A DNA stretch of 64,000 bases from Glandiceps talaboti (Eukaryota > Hemichordata > Enteropneusta > Spengelidae): assembly GCF_964340395.1 (NCBI RefSeq), contig NC_135551.1, positions 31,738,455 to 31,802,454 on the forward strand, written 5' to 3'. The notes under the pieces are model-generated. The model did no database searches. It was not told where the DNA came from and was given only the letters and a program-made list of their open reading frames with translations. Positions 50,201 through 60,454 of the stretch are shown piece after piece; the stretch's first letter is position 1, and every line of letters starts with the position of its first letter. The position numbers and the translations under genes were made by a program.

Positions 50201-53200
50201 CATTTTCAGTATTGATGCCACCAGAATAGAGACAATTGCCAAATATGTCAATGATGACCACGTCAAGCCAAACAGCACGATGAAAAAAGTTGTTGATCAA
50301 TCTGGAACCAATCATCTCTGTTTATTTGCTATAAGAGACATCGCTGTCAATGAAGAAATACTATACAACTATGGAGAAGGGTTAGACTTGCCATGGAGAA
50401 AGGTATATAATTTCATACATACACAGTGACCAATTTCATGTGATTTCATACTCTCAACTCGCCAATTTGTCGATCCTTTGTAAAATGATTATTACTTATC
50501 AGCATACGTAGGATTACTGCGACACAACTGACAACATATATCATTCTCAGCATCGTATTAAAGGAAAGGTCCAACTTTTCCCACTGGTCTTTAAAAATGT
50601 CTCAATCTTTCCTGATTATTTCTGGTTATTTACTTCATTTTTAGTGTTCAATCATGGATAAACAGGGTGCAAAGGAAAAGCGACTCAGATGCAACTTTTG
50701 TGACAAAGAATGTACTGATGAAGGTGAAAAAGAAATATGTCGGCAGTGGCATTTACAAGGTATGTGATATTAATAATTGTTTAATCAGAACTTTGGGGTT
50801 TGCTATTCAAACTAAAATTTAGTCTAGTGTATGTATTCTGAATAAATTATCCATGTATATAAAAATATAAAGATTTTTAAATGGTTAAAAACAATGCATG
50901 TAGGAAACATTGCTATACACAGGGAATGGTAACATGATGTGAAAATGTCATCATAAGAATACTAGAAATGATCAATGTTATGGAATTGTCAACCTGATGA
51001 TGCAAGTCCGTGCAACAGTTGATTGGGTAATGACGCTTAATTACTATATGAATGGAAGATTGAAAAGCGTATAATTTTGAAAATGAGGTCCTATACAATT
51101 GTCAATAAGCTTTTGGTAGGAGAGAAACGATAATACCAAACGCTTGTGGATAGGCTAAGTATTCACTTAAATTTACATAGAAATATCACACAAAAATTTG
51201 TGTGCTGAAAATATCTTCTTATTTTACCCCCGAAAATGTCCTTTATATGTTTCACTTTGCCGATCAAACTTGCATGCTATTTGAAAATCTGCCATAATAA
51301 CATCACAAGTTTGTCACCCAACTCAAATGACATGTAATAGCATAGGGCTGACTTCATCAACTGGATACCTTGAAGTCATCCAGTTTAAACTACATGCAAT
51401 AACATCGATCTCAGTACTCTTATCAACTTGGATACCTTGAAGTCATCCAGCTTTTAAAAACTACATGTACATGCAAAAGTTGCATAAATCTGACTCTATC
51501 AACATGGATACCTTGAAGTCATCCAATGCAATAGATGCCTTGAAGTCATAAAGTTCAAAACACATGCAATAGCTGCATAGATCTGATTTTATCAGCGTGG
51601 AAACCTTGAAGTCATCCAACTCAAACTACAGGCAATAGTTGCATGGATCTAACTTTATCAGCTTTGATACCTTGAAGTCATCCAACTCCAACTACAACAA
51701 CATACAATTATAGAATAGATCTGACTTTATGAACTTGGATAGCTTGATGTCATCCAATGCAATGGATGGCTAGCTTGAAGTAATCCAGTTCAAACTACAT
51801 GTAATAGTTGTATAGATTTAACTTTATCAAAACATCTAGTGGACTGAGCAATGGATGCCTTGACTCATCCAGTTCAAACTTCATGTTACAGTAAAAGTTG
51901 CATAGGTCTGACTTTATCAACTTGGATACCTTGAAGTCATCCAATGCAATGGATGCGCCTTGAAGAAGTCCAGTTCAAACTTCATGTTACAGTAAAAGTT
52001 GCAATGACCTGACTTTATCAACTTGGATACCTTGAAGTCATCCAGTTCAAACTATGTGCAATATGTAGTTGTATTGATCTGACTTTATAAGCTTGGATAC
52101 CTTGAAGTCATCCAATGAAATGGATGCCTTGAAGTCATCCAGTTCAAACTATATGCAATATTTGCACTGAACTGACCTTATCGAAACCATGTTAGACAAT
52201 AGGATTTTAAACGTACAGTACCGTATCCATACCGTACTGTAGCATAGTGTACAGTACTTCAACCATACTGCACAGTGTCAGTACATTACTGTTTCATTTT
52301 TGTGGCTTGTACTGTATAACCTCTCAATTTCAAACATCATGATTTAAATGCATGAGTTTAATAGTTACGTACTTGACAGGAGACACTTTAGTACTTAGCG
52401 ACTTTCCCCATAGGGTCCTGATGTGTGTAAGCTATACCTTAAAAATGGTAGTAATACTAGGTACTGATCACACACCATATTTCAAAGTAGTAATTTTATT
52501 ACCTTAGTTGCTAAAAGCAAAGTAGCTGTATATGTAGTATGTACAACAAATATTATACTTCACCATTTAAATAGATTTCAGAGTGGAAAGGTAATGCTAT
52601 GTCTTCCAAAATGCTTCATAAAGAATCTTTAGTTTGTTTGGCATGTGCATGTATAGTTATATATAACATTATTTGTTTTCATTTTATTAGGTTATCACAT
52701 TTTGCCTAGCGGGCCATACCCTGTGAAGGTAAGTTCTCTCTGACAATTTGAAGTTTTCTATACTGTAATACTCAAACATGGGTAATTGCTGGCTTTATCA
52801 TGAATTATGTAATAGTCCAGGCTTTTTCCCCACACATTATCATATAGAACTATGAATTAAGTAGTAAATTTTGAGTGATATAAATACTTCACTTACTATA
52901 AAATCTTCGAAATTTTCTTGAACATTTGATAATGTATTGTGGGTATGATTTCTTTTTTTCTGACTAGTTTTATGTTTGAAAGACTTAAAAGGTGTCAGGA
53001 GTTGAACTAGGGTTTTGTCACTGTTTGGGAAGTTAATGTATCAAAGCAATATTTTAGGGAGGTAATTCAACCTGTCACATGGCAGATCTTAAATAATAGT
53101 AAATATTGATTACAAAGTAGATATGACAGCTAGTATGTCCTTATATATTAATGTATCTATAGATTTGTAGACCATTAGAAAATGATTAATTAAATTTATG

Positions 53201-56200
53201 TAGGCTTTAACTTCATTTGGCACAGAATACATAATAATAAGGTGTTCAATAGCTACCCTGCATCCACACACTTAATGGCTGGGTATTCACCTACTGTGGT
53301 GTTTGCAATATTTAGCACATAATCAATTAACAGTGAAATCAACCATGATATATCACATGGTACATGACATTTTGTGGTCCTTTAAAACTGTGTTTTCTTC
53401 TTTTGATTTATTGCAGGGTGGAAGATGGAGTGAAAAAATCACATTTCTTCGAAAAGTTTCAAGTTTGAAAGAAGTAAATACAATTAAATATTGCAAAAGC
53501 AGTCTCATTGCAGCTGGAAGGGCAAAAGTCTTCCTGGGATTATACAAAAATGAACATGCAGTGGCCATCAAACGAATTGAGAGTGATGTAGTTCAATGTG
53601 ATGAATTGGCAATTTTCAGACTGTTATCTGACAAAAGTGTACCTGCTCTTGACAATGTTTTGCCACAGATTCATGTAGAAGAAGATGATGATTTCACTTA
53701 TCTAATTACTCCATTGTGTGAAGGCAATGTGTGCGAGTTAATAGAGAAGAAATTTTCAAGTGACTTGCCAATCACTGATCTGACCACAGTCAAATGTCTA
53801 TCATTATGTAAGGACTTCTTGACTGGTTTGAATGAGCTGCACAGAATTGGAATTATACACAGAGATATAAAACCAGAGAATCTTCTAATAGGTGAGTAAA
53901 AAGCTGTCCTAGCTATGCTAGTTATCAGAAGCCACAAAGTGACTTGGTAGACTTATAGATTGGGCTCTGTCCGTCCATCCGTGTGTGCGTGTGTCTGTGC
54001 GTCTGGTGTCATTTCTCAGACATGACTGAACTGATTCATCTCAAACTTGACACAAGAACAATACACTGCGGCTTACACTTGCATAACAAATAATTTCATG
54101 ATACGATCCAATATGGCCACCAGTCGGCTATTTTGTCATGATTTTTTCATGTACACTGCAGAGGCAGCATTTGGATATGAGTGGACTGATTTCTTTCAAA
54201 CTTGTGCCATTGATTTAATGCAGTTTTTTAGTGACACGTTTGTATACTTGTCTAGTACCATCATATACAATACCATAAAGTGTTAAACTTAGCAGTTTTT
54301 GATTTTCAATATTATTGTAAAGTTTACACTCATTGGTCTGCAAGGTTGTTTTCAAATGATGGGACAGTATTTATAATTGTACATTGTCACATTAATGTTT
54401 GCCACAGTAAGAGTACAAAATAATGGTTGTAGTTTCTTACAGCTAACTGTTTTTCAAAATGTTTTGTCTCTGTAGATATTTCTGGGAAGTTAAATATCAG
54501 TGATTTTGGTATAAGCAAACGTCTTAACTTTGGGAGAACAACACTGACAACATGCATTGCAGGTACATGTGCATGGATGGCTTCTGAAACATGTTTATCA
54601 TTCCTCTCTGGATGCGCCTTTCAATACAGGAAATCAACCGATATCCAGGTAATACATATTCATGTTTGAATACAATTCTTAAATGTGATGTACAACATTT
54701 TTTAATTTCCACCAGACTTGATGTACTGGTAGACTGGAACCCAGGCATATATGTATCAATTTGGTGCTGAAATTTTGTTAGTCCACGCCAGACAAAGTCC
54801 GGAATTCAGACTTATGGATTGGGTTCCATCCATCCATCCGTCTGTCTGTGCATGCATGTGTTTGTCCAGAGCCATAAATTTCTCAGACATGCCTGGAATG
54901 ATTTGTTTCAAATTTGGTACAAGGATAACCCACAATGGCATACATATGTAGTCACTTAGTTTCGTTGAACATTTATATATTCCATATTGTATCGATCAAT
55001 ACATTTTCTTCTTCTAGTTGAGTAAGTATATCTTCAAACAAGAGTATTTTTAGTTCTCAGCATAAAATGGTATGATTATTACTTAAATCAAGCTAATTAA
55101 GTTCACATCTCTGTCAGGTTGCTGGCTGTGTGTTGTACTACATTATGACCAGAGGACATCACCCTTTCCAGTCGACTTCCCCTTATAGTGAAGATTTAAA
55201 TGGCCTCAGAGAAAACATCATAAAAGGCTGCTACAACATTGAACGTGTTTGTGCATTTCCAGAGTTCAAGGTATTGATTGATAAAATGCTTGCTGCTGAC
55301 CCAAAAGAAAGACCTCTGAGTGGAGAGTGCCTTCAAAACTTCCTTCATATTCAATCATTATATGAACACACAGCAACAGTGGTGAGTCACAGAAATTTTA
55401 GCATTTTCATGTCTTTTCAAATCAAATCAAATGGATAGTTTATTTGAAATGATTTGCCTAGGGGAAAATAATTTGCACTGAACTGGTTTTAGTGAAGCCT
55501 GTTATAAGCTTTTCTATATTTAGGGTATTTAAAGGGCATCTAGGACGTGACTTAAGTATGATCTGAATCTTGGTCAGATATAAGTTTCAAAGTGTTTATA
55601 TGTTAATGCTTGAAAGAGTAGTCATGTGATGTTTATCAGATCTGTCTGAATGGGTTGTGTGTAAAAGTTTTTTGTAAGGCATTTGATATTCACTGCAAAT
55701 TAGGTTGGTACTATGAATGGAAAATCAGAAAAGTTCTTAAAATATCATTTTTCTGAAACATGGCATCACCTTGCCATCTTGGCACTAATTACATGACTTG
55801 TGTGCATTGTACGTTTTGATGGGGGGGGGGGGGGGGTAAGTACTGTGTGCGAGGATTCTAGGACAATTGCACAACTGCCCCCAGACAATTGCCCCTATGA
55901 AAAAAACACTTCAATGCATATAGAAAAATGTGACAGCAAGTATTATAGATTAACCGAGTTTGTCGTATCATTCTGTTTCACTTAGACATAGTCATCATAA
56001 ATCAACTTGGTTTTTCTTCTCTCGCTTTGAACAAACTCAATAATGACTGACAAGACGATGCAGAACACTCTGACCATGTTGGTGACTGGCAAGCAATATA
56101 TATCATTTAGGTGTGAAAAACTAAAAAAGTATGTGAATTATGGCGGTAAGTTAAATCATCATGCCGGCTTTTATAATTGTCGTAACAATAATCACAGACA

Positions 56201-59200
56201 ATAGAGTAGAACGTGTTAATGTGAGTATAAAGTATGTGAATTACGGCAGTAAGTTAAAGCATCATGCCGACTTTTATAATTGTCATAACAAGTATCACAG
56301 ATGACAATAGAGTAAAACATGTGAATGTAGTGAGTATAATCATAGACAATCCTTTGTCTATGGTATAATGTACGCAAATTGCGGCGGTAAGTTGTTGACT
56401 GTGACTTTTATGAATGACAAACTCGGTTAATCTGTAATGCTTGCTGTCACATATTTCTAAATGTATTTAGAAGTTTTTTTCATTCGGGGGCAGTGGTATG
56501 GGGGCAGTTGTCCTGTTACCATGCACAAGGAAATGGAAACAAATATTTGTGTGTGTGTGCAATTCCAATGGTTTACTTGATGAGTGACCCTTTACAGACA
56601 GTGCTGTAGCTTAAAAAGATAATTCTTCATTGACTTTGAATCTTTTTCAGAACACTTGTGATGTAGTGGGTGATTCAGGCCTTGACACAGCTAGTTGTAC
56701 CACTGGTATTATAACAGAATGTAATGAAGACAGGAAAAATGATGCCTTGGCTGCCTTAGAAATGTCCAATACTGTTAAGGAACGTCTTGATATTACTGAA
56801 GATGCTGTCTGTTCAGAAGAATTAACATATTCTCCTCCTGAAAGCAGTTCATCAAATCCTGACAATTCTCTACTTTCATCATTCTGTGACTCGTCAAAGA
56901 GTGGATCACCAGTGGGAGAAGCCCAGTTCTGTGGCAAAAATATGACAGTGACTTTCTCTGGAAAAGAGCTTACAGATGAGCTAGCTGATCCAGAATGTGT
57001 AACCATGGATTCAAATGAGAGGGAAAATGCTGTCACTGTGGAAATGGATACCTATATACAGAGCACATCAGTTATCCCCCATAATTCTAGGAAGACAAAC
57101 CATGGTACCATTACTGAAGCAGTCTCTTCTGTGTTTCAAAAAGACAGACTGAATATAGAAGATCCAGTTCATCCACTACCACAATCAAACAGCTCAGAAA
57201 TTGAATCACAGTTGAGGGAAATGGTGACTACCTGTAGCAACGAAGTCACTGGTATAGTGCCAGCTGATACAGAATGTGTAACCATGGATTCAAATAAGAA
57301 TGAAAATGCTATGGAGATACTAAAGTGCCTGTCTGTGGGGGTAGTTCATCCCTATGATGATGCCACTAATTGTGATGAAAACCTGGTGAATTCAGTGATA
57401 TTGAGCAGCGATGGTGACACAAACCTGGTGAATTCAGTGATATTGAGCAGTGATGGTGACACTGGTACTGTTCACAATAGCCTGTATCCTAGCGTTATTG
57501 TAGCCAATGATATCTACAGTGATGGTGATCACATCTTCAGTGACCATGATGGTGATGACAGTGTCAATGACCCAGATTATCATCCACCTCAATCAGATTC
57601 AGAAGACATAGTGAGTGACTCTTCAGAATCACTGCAAGATCAGATGTCCACACCAGCCTTAAAGAATATAATTGATCAAGTTTGCAGTAAGTTGGATGGT
57701 GACAGTGTCGGTGACCCAGATTATCATCCATCTACATCAGAAGGAAATATGCAGAGTGACCGTTCAGAATCATTGCAAGGAGAATTATTCACACCAAGTG
57801 TAAAAAGGAAAAACGAAGGGACTCGCAGTGCATTGACAGTAAAGCATGCCAAAGCTAAAACAATGTCAGGAAAGAGAATATGGGACAGAAAGCACTTTTG
57901 CGTGTACTGCCATAAGGAAATGGGAAATCTTTATCGCCACTTTACACGCATACATTCTAAGGAAACTGATGTGGCCCATGCTCTGAGTTTTCCTTGTGAT
58001 TCCTTTGAGCGTGTGAAAATGTTGAGAAAACTCAAATATAAAGGTAACTTTCACCATAACTACCAAGTGGCAAAATCTGGAAGAGGGGAAGTGGTGCCAT
58101 TCAAAAGACCATCCCAAAACTCTAAAAAAAACGGCACAGACTACTTACCTTGTAAAGCATGTCTTGGATATTATTCAAAAAAAGTGATAGGAAAACACTG
58201 GCAAAACTGTGAGTTTGCCAAAGAAAAGACCAATGAAATGGTAGGGAGAAAAAGGTTCCAGAAAGCAGCATCATACTTACTTCCTGTAGCAGACAGTGCA
58301 AGTAAACTAATGCTTGAAAATGTTTTGCCCAACATGAGACAAGATGATGTCACTTTGGTTGCCAGAAATGACCGGTTGATTATGGATTTTGCTACAAGGA
58401 CATATGAACGAAATGCTCATCTGAAGAAGAACAAGACATTTGTGTCTGAACGAATCAGAACATTAGGCCGACTATTAATCAAGATGCGGCAGATAGATAG
58501 CAGTATTTTGCAGTTGGATGACTGCATACATCCAGCAAAGTTTCAAACAGTTGTACAAGCAGTACGATCTATGGCTGGTTATGACGAAGAGGCAGCAACA
58601 TATACCACACCCTCCCTTGGGTTAAAAGTTGGATATTACCTTAAAGATTGTGCCCAGATTGTTATAAGTCATTCAATCCAAAGTGAGTCCAAATCAGATG
58701 AAGACAGGGCCACCAGATTCATGGATCTCTATCGGCTTGAGTGGGAAAACAAAGTCTCGAGCCATGCTGGACATACCCTTCAAGCAAGGAGAGCAAACAA
58801 CACTAAACTGTTACCATTGACAGAAGATATTGTGAAACTCACGAATCGGTTACAGGACATTATGCAAAACACTGCCAAAAATCTGAGAGAGAAAACCTTG
58901 GTTGAGGGATCATGGTCGTCGTTGTGCAAGGCAACCCTGGCACAAGTGATCTTGTTCAACAGACGTCGTGAAGGGGAGGTCTCACGGATGCTATTGACCA
59001 CATATGTAAAGAACAAAAATCAGTCAGCTGGTGAAGATGAGGAAATAACTGCAAGTCTGTCTCCACTAGAGAGGAAACTATTGAATCATTTCACCAGGAT
59101 AGAAATTCCAGGGAAAAGAGGTCGAAATGTGCCAGTTTTGTTAACTCCTGAGATTAAAACCTGTGTTGACCTGCTTTGTCAAACAAGGTCTGAAGCAGGT

Positions 59201-60165
59201 GTACACCCAAACAACCCATATCTGTTTGCAAGGCAGTACGATTCCCTCGAGTGTCACAGAGGAAGTCATTGTCTTCGACTTTATGCATTTAGTTGTGGTG
59301 CCAGAAGTCCAGAGAGATTGACCTCAACTAATCTTCGAAAACATGTGGCCACAATCTCACAATTCCTTAATCTAAATGACACTGAATTGGAAATTCTTGC
59401 TGGCTTTCTTGGACATCGTATAGGTGTCCATAGAGAATACTACCGCCTACCTCAAGCAACGCTACAGGTGTGTAAAATCAGCAGACTCCTTCTGTCACTG
59501 GAACAAGGAGATCAGAACATATTTAAAGGAAAAACACTAGATGAAATAGGAACAGATGGTAAGCTGATGTTGATTTCATTGCAGTTACTGGACATGTTTA
59601 ATTAACCTTTAAAATTTACTAAATATGTACTTAGACTGTTTACTTCAGACACACACACACACACACACAATGTTGATTTTGCTGCTGTAGTGGGCTTCAT
59701 GAGTAATACAAGTCAGTTGCAATAATTGTTTTAGATTTTTTTGTGTTGCTTTGTTTCTGTACACAGAAACTATATTTGGCGAACTCAGTGTAGGGATTTA
59801 AAAATCTCAATCTCATCACTGGAAATTAATGTTATATTTGGGATTCCCAGGTGGCATTGCATGCATGACTTTAACCTTCAAAATTAACACTTTCAGGAGT
59901 AAAAACCTTCCCACCAAAATTTCTTGAACGAATTTGTTGTGTTCTCACAGTTTTAATGGATTGGAAACTCTAGTTAGCCTAAAATAAATGATTTTTTTGT
60001 GTCTGTTTCTTCTGTTGACATCTACTTATACTTATTTCATATATCAATTCTTATTTACAGTTGTGTTGAATGAAAATGAACTAGGTGAAGCTTCTCAACA
60101 GGAAAGCATGACTGAGAATGACCCACCAGTGCTGATGGACAACAATTATGCAAAGCCACATGCAT
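38464..60165 (+). CDS. SET domain - zinc finger - IRE1-like kinase - tyrosine-recombinase fusion gene (11 exons, 3' partial)
   Basis: Exons 38464-38487, 39187-39310, 43171-43336, 50210-50402, 50645-50759, 52691-52728, 53417-53891, 54476-54648, 55118-55381, 56651-59558 and 60061-60165 all have GT-AG borders, and every junction preserves one reading frame (intron phases 0,1,2,0,1,0,1,0,0,1). The start ATG (38,464) is the first in a small exon after the acceptor at 38,450. Predicted order: SET domain (about residues 40-168), C2H2-like finger (185-209), protein kinase (235-515), acidic serine-rich linker (525-935), zinc-finger-like motifs (about 940-960 and 1025-1045) and tyrosine recombinase (about 1250-1470). 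Reading exon 10 through to its own TAA at 59,603 gives 1,508 aa. Using the donor at 59,558 continues into exon 11, whose donor (GCAT/GTAAGT, 60,166) implies further exons past the satellite. The likely role is nuclear, combining chromatin or DNA recognition with phosphorylation; this is inferred. An alternative is two genes split between exons 9 and 10, but no start codon or promoter separates them. Confidence 0.8.
40480..41660. repeat. interspersed repeat family, copy 1, in intron 2
   Basis: Contains phrases shared with 43.4-44.9 kb: AAATGTGTCTTTTTGGTCAA, AATTCCAAAACTACT, ATATGCAAATTAGGTG, GAAACTTGGCGAGATGTTTC, AATTGGCCCTAGCAACCATG. The start (ATTTATAGATTGGGCTC, then TCAGACATAACTGAAC) matches 53.94-54.06 kb and 54.80-54.93 kb. 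Several short in-frame runs here are not coding. The class of the element is unknown. Confidence 0.7.
42775..42842. repeat. G-tract / C-tract inverted pair
   Basis: A G-tract of about 19 at 42,779-42,797 and a C-tract of about 14 at 42,828-42,841 flank a 30-bp spacer, so the segment can form a hairpin. It may be a small relative of the G/C-tract MITE family. Confidence 0.6.
43390..44850. repeat. interspersed repeat family, copy 2, interrupted by a MITE, in intron 3
   Basis: Shares phrases with the copy at 40.5-41.7 kb: TTCCAAAACTACCGGGTAGA, AAATTTGGTGGGAACAT, ATATGCAAATTAGGTC, AATGTGTCTTTTTGGTCAG, GAAACTTGGTGAGATGTTTC, AATTGGCCCTAGCAACCATG. The copy is split at 43,907/44,631 by an inverted-repeat element. 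A shorter related tail (TTTCACAAAGTTAACAACAG, CATAGCAACA) is present at about 48,990-49,400. Confidence 0.75.
43908..44630. mobile_element. MITE with 27-bp inverted termini and TTA target duplication
   Basis: The left terminus is GGGACCGGTCAGAATTTACG and the right terminus read in reverse complement is GGGACCGGTCAGTATTTACG, followed by G-tracts on both sides. TTA flanks the element at 43,905-43,907 and 44,631-44,633. The inner part holds a GACAGA-rich simple repeat (44,105-44,345) and no transposase. Comparison with the related uninterrupted repeat copy near 41,170 supports a clean insertion at TTA. Confidence 0.88.
45535..48495. mobile_element. larger inverted-terminus element in intron 3, with nested inverted repeats
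   Basis: The outer ends are TAGCTCCGCTGT (about 45,537) and ACAGCGGAGCTA (about 48,479), a 12-bp perfect inverted repeat. Inside, about 86 bp at 46,846-46,931 (ATGTATTAATCGCC through CCATACGTTACAGTGGTAAC) is repeated in inverted orientation at 47,921-48,010. The internal DNA has no clear transposase frame. The boundaries of the outer element are approximate and could belong to two separate insertions. Confidence 0.5.
50645..52728 (+). other. zinc-finger exons 5-6
   Basis: Exon 5 encodes KRLRCNFCDKECTDEGEKEI, then CRQWHLQ, and exon 6 adds GYHILPSGPYPVK. Cys pairs CNFC and KEC, with the His residues of WHLQGYH, could form a C2H2 or C2HC zinc site spanning the junction. It links the SET fold to the kinase. 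The intron between these exons contains a degenerate tandem array. Confidence 0.6.
51340..52185. repeat. degenerate tandem array in intron 5
   Basis: About ten diverged copies of a unit of roughly 70-90 bp, built from CTGACTTTATCAACTTGGAT, ACCTTGAAGTCATCCAGTTC and AAACTACATGCAATAGTTGC. Many copies carry an extra CAATGGATGCCTTGAAGTCA. Length and order vary, so it is older than the near-perfect arrays elsewhere in the window. Confidence 0.9.
53940..54250. repeat. interspersed repeat fragment, intron 7
   Basis: Starts ACTTATAGATTGGGCTCTGT, CCGTCCATCCG, then TTTCTCAGACATGACTGAAC and TCAAACTTGACACAAG. It matches 40,500-40,600 and 54,800-54,930, so it is part of a dispersed family inserted in introns of this gene. 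Confidence 0.65.
54765..54965. repeat. interspersed repeat fragment, intron 8
   Basis: GGATTGGGTTCCATCCATCC, GTCTGTCTGTGCATGC, AAATTTCTCAGACATGCCTG and AAATTTGGTACAAGGATAAC match the family seen at 40.5 and 53.9 kb. Confidence 0.65.
55855..56515. mobile_element. fold-back MITE between kinase and recombinase exons (intron 9)
   Basis: About 110 bp at 55,858-55,970 (AGGACAATTGCACAACTGCC, GAAAAAAACACTT, GTGACAGCAAGTATTATAGA, TTAACCGAGTTTGTC) is inverted at 56,412-56,511 (GACAAACTCGGTTAATCTGT, AATGCTTGCTGTCACA, GGGGGCAGTTGTCCT). The interior contains two direct copies of a block of about 105 bp (TATGTGAATTATGGCGGTAA at about 56,130 and TATGTGAATTACGGCAGTAA at about 56,235) plus a third partial copy. 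There is no coding capacity, and the target duplication was not resolved. Confidence 0.8.
56651..59605 (+). other. tyrosine-recombinase-like (Crypton/integrase) exon 10 with acidic linker and zinc fingers
   Basis: One 2.9-kb exon follows the acceptor CTTTTTCAG (56,650). Its first 400 codons are acidic and Ser-rich with internal repeats (NLVNSVILSSDGDT twice in tandem; ECVTMDSN twice; DPDYHP twice). Then come a C2H2 motif FCVYCHKEMGNLYRHFTRIH (C-X2-C-X9-H-X4-H) and a C2HC motif CKACLGYYSKKVIGKHWQNC. The C-terminal domain shows tyrosine-recombinase boxes: FNRRREGEVSRML (Arg I), GKRGRNVPVLLTPEI (probable beta-strand Lys), STNLRKHVAT (Arg II; the usual upstream His is Ser/Thr), FLGHRIGVHREYYRLP (His III and the nucleophile Tyr at about residue 1455). 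It resembles integrase-like proteins derived from Cryptons or related recombinase transposons. It may be a domesticated DNA-binding domain; activity is unproven. Protein end: TAA at 59,603, or splicing at 59,558. Confidence 0.85.
59648..59668. repeat. short (CA)n tract
   Basis: About ten CA dinucleotides just after the exon 10 read-through stop, within the intron that leads to exon 11. Confidence 0.9.
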
Positions 60166-60454
60166 GTAAGTTATATCAGTTCAGTCGTTATTTTTCTACA
60201 TTAAAGCTCAGTGGTTATCTGTTATGCAGTTTGCCAGTTTTCCACATGTTTAAAACAAGTATATAACTTATAATCAGCAACTTAACCATTTCTCTCTCTC
60301 CATTGTTCATTCCGTCTCATTTTTTCCACTTGCATGCTGCAGATATTTGAGGTAGATATTTTGGTCCATTTTAGTTCATCCCAAAATTCTACATTTGAAA
60401 CCAACATTATGGTGGTAGTCCAATCTGTTACATTCATTGTACTGTGTCCACAAC

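Larger units (their letters stand above)
39187..50402 (+). other. SET domain exons 2-4 (KMT5A/SETD8-like)
   Basis: Exons 2-4 encode a compact SET fold, related to the lysine methyltransferase KMT5A. Recognised landmarks are FEIRFINSFKGKGVFAAKEY (GKG-VFA strand), LMWYEGERLSGKEA, then YIFFFKDKGKPVAIDATRIE (matching the Y-C-V-D-A-T-R block), and HLCLFAIRDIAVNEEILYNY (matching the GEELLYDYG block). The catalytic Tyr of the last block is kept. The SAM-pocket NHS motif reads YVNDDHVKPNS, so the conserved His is changed, which may weaken or alter methyltransferase activity. There are no pre-SET or post-SET cysteine clusters, as in KMT5A. Confidence 0.85.
53417..55381 (+). other. IRE1/RNase L-like protein kinase, exons 7-9, no KEN RNase domain
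   Basis: Kinase landmarks in order: a weak glycine loop (SLIAAGRAKVFLGLYKNEHA), the beta3 Lys in VAIKRIE, an alpha-C Glu in CDELAIFRLL, the catalytic loop IIHRDIKPENLLI (exon 7), ISDFGISKRLNFGRTTLTT and MASE in place of APE (exon 8), and VAGCVLYYIMTRGHHPFQ with DPKERPLSGECLQNFL (exon 9). The HHPF and AGCVLYY motifs and the DFGISK segment resemble IRE1 and RNase L kinases. Lys, Asp of HRD and Asp of DFG are all present, so it may be active. In IRE1 the KEN ribonuclease follows at once; here the next exon is an unrelated acidic linker. Unspliced read-through after exon 9 would add 19 residues and stop at 55,436-55,438. Confidence 0.88.
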
